Positions 14,000-18,418 of a DNA stretch of 18,418 bases are shown here, one piece after another. The notes beneath the pieces are model-generated. The model did not search any database and was not told the origin of the DNA. It saw only the letters and a list, made by a program, of their open reading frames with translations. The first letter of the stretch is position 1, and the number at the start of each line of letters is the position of its first letter. The stretch covers positions 1 to 18,418 of the forward strand of contig JAEWCI010000435.1 of assembly GCA_023390705.1 (NCBI GenBank), read 5' to 3'. Origin of the DNA: Pseudomonadota bacterium. GTDB lineage: Bacteria > Pseudomonadota > Alphaproteobacteria > Acetobacterales > Acetobacteraceae. The translations under genes were made by a program, and so were the position numbers.

Positions 14000-16537
14000 A
14001 TGGACGACCTGCTTGCCGACTTCCTGACCGAAACCCAGGAGGGTTTGGTCGCGCTCGACTCGGCCCTGGTGCGTCTGGAACGGAACCCGCAGGACCAGGC
14101 GACCATCTCCGAGGTGTTCCGCATCGTGCACACGGTGAAGGGCACCTGCGGCTTTCTAGGGCTCCCTCGCCTGGAAGCCGTGGCGCATGCGGCCGAGAAT
14201 GTCCTGGGCCGCTACCGCGATGGCAGCCTGCCGGTCACCCCTGCGGGGATCACGCTGATCCTTTCCGCCATCGACCGCATCCGGTCCATCGTGACGGGCC
14301 TGGAAACCGCCGGCGCGGAGCCTGAGGGTGACGATGCGCCGTTGATTGCCGCCCTGGATGATGCGGCCAACGGCAGTTTGCCGCCCCCCGCCGTCTCGCC
14401 CGCCCTGCCTGTGGCGGATGAAGCCGCCGGCGACTCCACCGCTTCCTCGCCAACCGCAGGCCATGTCGCGCCGGAGGGCGTTGCCGCACCGCCACAGACG
14501 ATCCGGGTATCGGTCGAGGTCCTGGAGGATCTGATGATGCTGGTCAGCGAACTGGTGCTGACCCGCAACCAGCTTCTCCAGCTCGCGCGCTCCGAAGCGA
14601 ATCAGGCCTTTGCCGTGCCGCTGCAACGCCTGTCACACATCACGTCCGAATTGCAGGAGGGGGTGATGAAGACCCGGATGCAGCCAATCGGCAATGCCTG
14701 GGCGAAGCTGCCGCGCCTCGTGCGGGATCTGGGACAGGAGTTGGGCAAGCGGATCGAACTGGAGATGCGCGGCGCGGAAACCGAACTCGACCGCCAGGTC
14801 CTGGAACTCATCAGGGACCCCTTGACCCATATGGTGCGCAACTCGGGCGACCATGGGCTGGAAACAGCGGAGGAGCGGCGCGCCGCCGGAAAACCCGAAA
14901 CGGGACGCATCATGCTCAACGCCTTCCATGAAGGCGGTCATATCGTCATTGAGATCGCGGATGATGGCCGCGGCCTGCCGGTGGACCGCATCCGCGCCAA
15001 GGCGCTGGCCCAGCAACTGGCCACCGAAGCCGAACTCGCGGCGATGACGGAGCGGGAGATCCTGCGCTTCATCTTCCGCCCAGGCTTCTCCACCGCGGCC
15101 CAGGTCACCGCCGTCTCCGGCCGCGGCGTCGGCATGGATGTGGTGAAGACCAACATGGAGCGGATCGGCGGTACCATCGAGGTGCGGAGCCAGTCTGGCC
15201 ACGGCACCACCTTCACCATCAAGATCCCCCTGACCCTGGCCATCGTCTCCGCGCTGATCGTCGAGGCGGCGGGCGAGCGCTTCGCAATCCCGCAGATCGG
15301 CGTGGTCGAACTGGTGCGCGTCGGCAGCCAGGGCGCCAGCGGCTCCGGTCCGCAACTGGAGCGGATCAAGGACACGCCCGTCCTGCGGCTGCGCGACCGG
15401 TTGCTGCCGCTGGTGTCGCTCTCCGCCTTGCTGCAACTGGGATGCCAGGAAGCGCCGCGGGAGAACGCCTTTGTCGTCGTCACCCAGGTGGGTGCGCATG
15501 TCTTCGGCATCATCGTGGACCGGGTCTTCGACACCGAGGAGATCGTGGTCAAGCCCGTGGCGCCCATCCTGCGGCATGTCACCATGTTTTCCGGCAACAC
15601 CATCCTGGGGGATGGCAGCGTCATCATGATCCTCGACACCAATGGCATTGCCCGCGCCACCGGAATTGGGAGCGATGCCGCGGAGGCCGACGCGGGGGGC
15701 AGCCGCCCGCAGACAGGGGCGATGAACCCGGCCGAGAAGACGGCCCTGTTGTTGTTCAGGGCGGGCGACGCCACACCGAAGGCCGTTCCGCTCGGGCTTG
15801 TTGCCCGGCTGGAGGATGTGGAACGGGCCCGCATAGAGAGTGCCGGCGGAAAGCCAGTCGTGCAGTACCGCGGGCGCCTCATGCCGCTCATGCCTCTCGG
15901 CGAAACCTGGGGCGATGGTGAACCGGGCGCTCGTCAGCCGGTGCTGGTCTTCAGCGATGGCGACCGCGCCATGGGGCTGATGGTCGAGGAAATCCTCGAT
16001 GTCGTGGAGGCACGGCTTGCGATCGACCCCGCAGGGGAGCGGCCCGGCTTCCTCGGCACCGTGGTCATCGGCGAACGTGTCACGGAAATCATCGACTGCG
16101 CCTGGTGGTTGCGCCAGGCGGGCGAAGACTGGTTCGGCGCTGTCCCCGCCGCGGCAACCGGCCAGCGCGTGCTCGTTGTCGAGGACAGTGCCTTCTTCCG
16201 GCATCTGGTGGTGCCGGCCCTCGCCGCCGCGGGCTATCAGGTCACCGCCGTTGCCGACGCGCGAGAGGCGCTGCGGCTGCGGGAAGCCGGCGCCGTCTTC
16301 GATGCCGTCATCTCCGATATCGCCATGCCGGAGATGGATGGGCTTGCCTTCGCCCGCGCCCTGCGCGCGGAAGGAGCCTGGCGCGACCTGCCGCTGATCG
16401 CACTCAGCGGCAGTGCCGATCCCGGGCATGTGGAACAGGGCCGGGCTGCTGGCTTCACGGACTACGTCACCAAATTCGACCGCAATGCTCTGCTGGCCAG
16501 CCTGCGGCAGAGCCTGGCGGCGCCTATCACCGCCTGA
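14000..16537 (+). CDS. cheA: Hybrid chemotaxis histidine kinase CheA with C-terminal receiver
   Basis: The cytosolic kinase of the chemoreceptor array. Domains of the 845-residue product, in order: HPt/P1 (1-105) with H44 in IVHTVKGTCGFLG; an Ala/Pro-rich linker (about 105-165) with no recognisable P2; P3 dimerisation (about 167-235); HATPase (about 275-405) with the N-box at N281 (MVRNSGDHG), DDGRGL and GRGVGMD; a first CheW-like domain (about 410-550); a second, divergent CheW-like domain (about 575-710); and a receiver (723-845) with E728, D729 and phospho-acceptor D773 (SDIAMPEMDG). The ATG at 14000 starts the HPt correctly; the frame is open back to 13973 without family support. The fused receiver could act as a phosphate sink or pass phosphate to ChpT. 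It heads the cheWYB series, with an 18-nt gap to cheW. Confidence 0.95.
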   Translation: MDDLLADFLTETQEGLVALDSALVRLERNPQDQATISEVFRIVHTVKGTCGFLGLPRLEAVAHAAENVLGRYRDGSLPVTPAGITLILSAIDRIRSIVTGLETAGAEPEGDDAPLIAALDDAANGSLPPPAVSPALPVADEAAGDSTASSPTAGHVAPEGVAAPPQTIRVSVEVLEDLMMLVSELVLTRNQLLQLARSEANQAFAVPLQRLSHITSELQEGVMKTRMQPIGNAWAKLPRLVRDLGQELGKRIELEMRGAETELDRQVLELIRDPLTHMVRNSGDHGLETAEERRAAGKPETGRIMLNAFHEGGHIVIEIADDGRGLPVDRIRAKALAQQLATEAELAAMTEREILRFIFRPGFSTAAQVTAVSGRGVGMDVVKTNMERIGGTIEVRSQSGHGTTFTIKIPLTLAIVSALIVEAAGERFAIPQIGVVELVRVGSQGASGSGPQLERIKDTPVLRLRDRLLPLVSLSALLQLGCQEAPRENAFVVVTQVGAHVFGIIVDRVFDTEEIVVKPVAPILRHVTMFSGNTILGDGSVIMILDTNGIARATGIGSDAAEADAGGSRPQTGAMNPAEKTALLLFRAGDATPKAVPLGLVARLEDVERARIESAGGKPVVQYRGRLMPLMPLGETWGDGEPGARQPVLVFSDGDRAMGLMVEEILDVVEARLAIDPAGERPGFLGTVVIGERVTEIIDCAWWLRQAGEDWFGAVPAAATGQRVLVVEDSAFFRHLVVPALAAAGYQVTAVADAREALRLREAGAVFDAVISDIAMPEMDGLAFARALRAEGAWRDLPLIALSGSADPGHVEQGRAAGFTDYVTKFDRNALLASLRQSLAAPITA

Positions 16538-16555
16538 ACGGGGAGGATGCAAGCA

Positions 16556-17059
16556 ATGTTGCAGATGTCCGGGGCACGGCCGCCAAACGACCCTTCGGCA
16601 TGCCTCATGCAGGGTGGGCCCAGGCTGGCCCCGGAGGCGGAGGAGGTCTTTCTGACCTTGATGGTGGCCGACCAGCTCTGCGGCGTACCGGTCCTGGCCG
16701 TACGGGACGTGCTCGGAAACCAGGTAATCACCCGTATTCCGCTGGCGCCGCCCGAGGTTGCCGGCAGCCTGAACCTGCGTGGCAGGATCGTTACCGCAAT
16801 AGACCTGCGGCGGCGCCTCGGCCTGCCGCCACGCGCCGACGGGGAACGGATGATGAGCGTCGTCGTGGACCGCGAGGGTGAACTCTACAGCCTGCTGGCC
16901 GATCAGGTCGGCGAGGTGCTGCCCCTGCCCCGCGCCACGCGGGCGCCCAATCCGACCACCCTGGATTCCACTTGGCGCGATGTCTCCAGCGGCGTTCATC
17001 GCCTGGGGGAAAGGCTGGTGGTGCTGCTGGAGGTCGATCGCCTCCTTGCCCTGGGCTGA
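16556..17059 (+). CDS. cheW: Chemotaxis coupling protein CheW
   Basis: The 167-residue adaptor that links CheA to chemoreceptors. The CheW/SH3-like domain spans about residues 30-160: VFLTLMVADQLCGVPVLAVRDVL, then the typical IPLAPPEVAGSLNLRGRIVTAIDLRRRLGL block, and a closing VVLLEVDRLL. About 30 residues of unconserved N-terminal extension precede it. Two ATGs compete. The one at 16547 touches the Shine-Dalgarno GGGGAGG (16540-16546), while the ATG at 16556 has a proper 9-nt spacing, so I chose 16556; the difference is three residues. It sits between cheA and cheY, 5 nt before cheY. Confidence 0.94.
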   Translation: MLQMSGARPPNDPSACLMQGGPRLAPEAEEVFLTLMVADQLCGVPVLAVRDVLGNQVITRIPLAPPEVAGSLNLRGRIVTAIDLRRRLGLPPRADGERMMSVVVDREGELYSLLADQVGEVLPLPRATRAPNPTTLDSTWRDVSSGVHRLGERLVVLLEVDRLLALG

Positions 17060-17064
17060 CAGCC

Positions 17065-17481
17065 ATGGCGACGCAGCAAGTCGCCACCTGGCTGGTGGTG
17101 GATGACAGCCGGGTCGTGCGCAAGGCCGCCCGGCAGATGCTGGAGAAGCACGGTTTCGTCGTGGAGGAGGCCGCCGATGGCATGCAGGCCCTTGCAGCCT
17201 GCCGCAACAAGGTGCCGGAAGCGGTGCTGCTCGATTGGAACATGCCGGTGATGGACGGCATCACATTCCTGCGTGCGGCGCGCCAGGAATTCGGCCCCGA
17301 CCACCCGATCGTGGTGCTCTGCACCACGGAAGCGGAGATCGAGCGCATCGTCATCGCCCTTGATGCCGGCGCCCAGGAATATGTGATGAAGCCCTTCGAC
17401 GCGGCGATCCTGCGCGACAAGATCGTCCAGGTTGGCCTGTTGCCCGACATGCACGGCACAGCCCCCGAATGTCCGGCGTGA
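17065..17481 (+). CDS. cheY: CheY-like single-domain response regulator
   Basis: A stand-alone receiver of 138 residues with all key positions: D13 and D14 (VVDDS), phospho-acceptor D57 (LLDWNMPVMDG), the switch threonine in LCTTEAE and the conserved lysine in VMKPF. There is no output domain, so it should be the diffusible output to the flagellar motor, or a phosphate sink. A short tail (about 15 residues after VQVGLLP) is unconserved. The ATG at 17065 lies 5 nt after the cheW stop and has no strong Shine-Dalgarno, so translation is probably coupled. Its last 13 bases overlap the start of cheB. Confidence 0.94.
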   Translation: MATQQVATWLVVDDSRVVRKAARQMLEKHGFVVEEAADGMQALAACRNKVPEAVLLDWNMPVMDGITFLRAARQEFGPDHPIVVLCTTEAEIERIVIALDAGAQEYVMKPFDAAILRDKIVQVGLLPDMHGTAPECPA

Positions 17482-18418
17482 ACGCCAGCGAAGCGCCCGG
17501 GCGGGCCGGAACCGCCACCGCGCAGGTTCGGGTGATGCTCTGCGACGACAGCGCCACGGTGCGCGGCGCGCTGGCGCGGGTGCTGGAGGCCGACCCTGCC
17601 ATGCGGATCGTCGCCCGGGCGGGAGATGGCCGCCAGGCACTCGCTGCCCTGGCAACCCTCCCGGTAGCGGCCCGGCCGCAGGTGATCTTGCTGGATCTCG
17701 AGATGCCGGTGATGGATGGCATGACGGCGCTGCCTCTGCTGCTGCAACAGCGGCCGCGGCCGGCGGTCATCGTCGCCAGCGCCCTCACGCAGCGAGGCGC
17801 GGCGACGGCAATGGCGGCGTTGCGGGCCGGTGCCGCCGACTACATCCCGAAACCCGGCGCCGCCGGTGGCGGCCTCAATGATCCGGGCTTCCGTGCGGAA
17901 CTGCTGGCGAAGGTGAAGGGCTGGGCCCGCATGGGCCAGCCCGCCCTCGCCGCGGCTGCCCCCCCGGTACTGCAGCCCATCCCGCGCCGTGCCGGACCGG
18001 CACCGCGGGCCATTGGTATCGGCAGTTCGACGGGCGGGCCACAGGCCCTGGCGCTGCTGGTGCGGAGTCTCAAGGCACCGCTTCCAGTGCCGGTGATCGT
18101 GGTGCAGCACATGCCGGGGGGCTTCACGACCATGCTGGCGGACCATCTGAATCGCCTGGGTGGCCCGCCATGCAGCGAGGCGCGGGATGGTGAGATGGCC
18201 CAACCCGGCCGGCTCTATGTTGCGCCGGGTAATTCCCATCTGCTTGTCCAGCCAGCGTCAGGGGGTGGGTTGGCATTGCGCCTTTCCGATGCGCCGCCGG
18301 AGAATTTCTGCCGTCCGGCCGTGGACCCCATGTTGCGCAGCCTTGCCAGGGCCTGCGGCGGACCCGTCATGGCCGTGATCCTCACCGGGATGGGACAGGA
18401 CGGGCTTGCGGGATGCCG
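17469..18418 (+). CDS. cheB: CheB protein-glutamate methylesterase, 3' end beyond the window
   Basis: The frame runs open from the ATG at 17469 through the end of the window (316 codons visible). An N-terminal receiver carries CDDS, phospho-acceptor D76 (LLDLEMPVMDG) and the lysine of YIPKPG. After an Ala/Pro-rich linker, the methylesterase domain shows the catalytic serine in GSSTGGP (S187), histidine in VQHMP (H214) and aspartate in TGMGQDG (D311). CheB removes methyl groups from, and deamidates, chemoreceptors for adaptation. The start overlaps cheY by 13 nt, a usual coupling arrangement; about 20 residues precede the receiver's first strand, so an internal start is possible. The final helix and stop are missing. 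cheR, its usual partner, is not seen and may follow. Confidence 0.93.
   Translation, partial: MSGVNASEAPGRAGTATAQVRVMLCDDSATVRGALARVLEADPAMRIVARAGDGRQALAALATLPVAARPQVILLDLEMPVMDGMTALPLLLQQRPRPAVIVASALTQRGAATAMAALRAGAADYIPKPGAAGGGLNDPGFRAELLAKVKGWARMGQPALAAAAPPVLQPIPRRAGPAPRAIGIGSSTGGPQALALLVRSLKAPLPVPVIVVQHMPGGFTTMLADHLNRLGGPPCSEARDGEMAQPGRLYVAPGNSHLLVQPASGGGLALRLSDAPPENFCRPAVDPMLRSLARACGGPVMAVILTGMGQDGLAGC

Noticed and set aside
14633..16999. 788-codon minus-strand frame, and another at 16791-18239.
   Set aside because: Both are antisense to cheA-cheW-cheY-cheB, whose catalytic motifs are unmistakable; the minus frames show no domains.

Overview
The window is about 18.4 kb of uniformly GC-rich, densely coding bacterial DNA. 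The gene set (COX15-type heme A synthase, ChpT-type histidine phosphotransferase beside a CheA-REC hybrid, PAS_7-type sensor kinase) points to an alphaproteobacterium. A Roseomonas-like member of the Acetobacterales is my best guess; this is inferred from protein style, not a computed placement. I see no tRNA, rRNA, insertion sequence, prophage or CRISPR array.

Left part (1-4811). The 3' end of a Crp/Fnr-family regulator is followed by a roughly 300-bp regulatory gap and then an adenosylcobalamin-dependent (class II) ribonucleotide reductase, nrdJ. Two NrdR-box-like 16-mers with exactly 31 bp between their starts lie just upstream of nrdJ, which fits repression by NrdR. A GC-rich palindrome and a repeated TTTGGCCAG word sit in the same gap. 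nrdJ converges on tldD.

Minus-strand cluster (3372-8647). Read right to left, ctaA (heme A synthase), a cytosolic histidine kinase with five tandem PAS_7-type repeats, and tldD follow each other with gaps of 28 and 25 nt, so they may form one transcription unit.

Central plus-strand cluster (8738-11339). Divergent from ctaA lie a family 2 glycosyltransferase of the dolichol-phosphate-mannose-synthase type, a VTT-domain (TVP38/TMEM64, DedA-like) membrane protein whose start overlaps it by 4 nt, and a one-domain MetE-type zinc methyltransferase.

Minus-strand pair (11448-12844). moaA (first step of molybdenum cofactor synthesis) is followed at 11 nt by a small one-helix membrane protein with a coiled coil and a proline-rich tail.

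AT-rich gap (12845-13294). Between moaA and the divergent chemotaxis cluster is a non-coding stretch. Its centre is about one-third G+C by hand count and holds several inverted repeats, including a terminator-shaped hairpin that would act on the minus strand.

Chemotaxis cluster (13295-end). chpT-like histidine phosphotransferase, hybrid cheA (HPt, no P2, kinase core, two CheW-like domains, C-terminal receiver), cheW, cheY and cheB (cut by the window end) run in one direction with short gaps or overlaps. A ChpT-type phosphotransferase beside a CheA that ends in its own receiver suggests a branched phosphorelay, the most system-like observation here. I found no clearly unprecedented system. The best leads are the ChpT/CheA-REC arrangement, the structured AT-rich gap, the tandem NrdR boxes and the five-PAS kinase.
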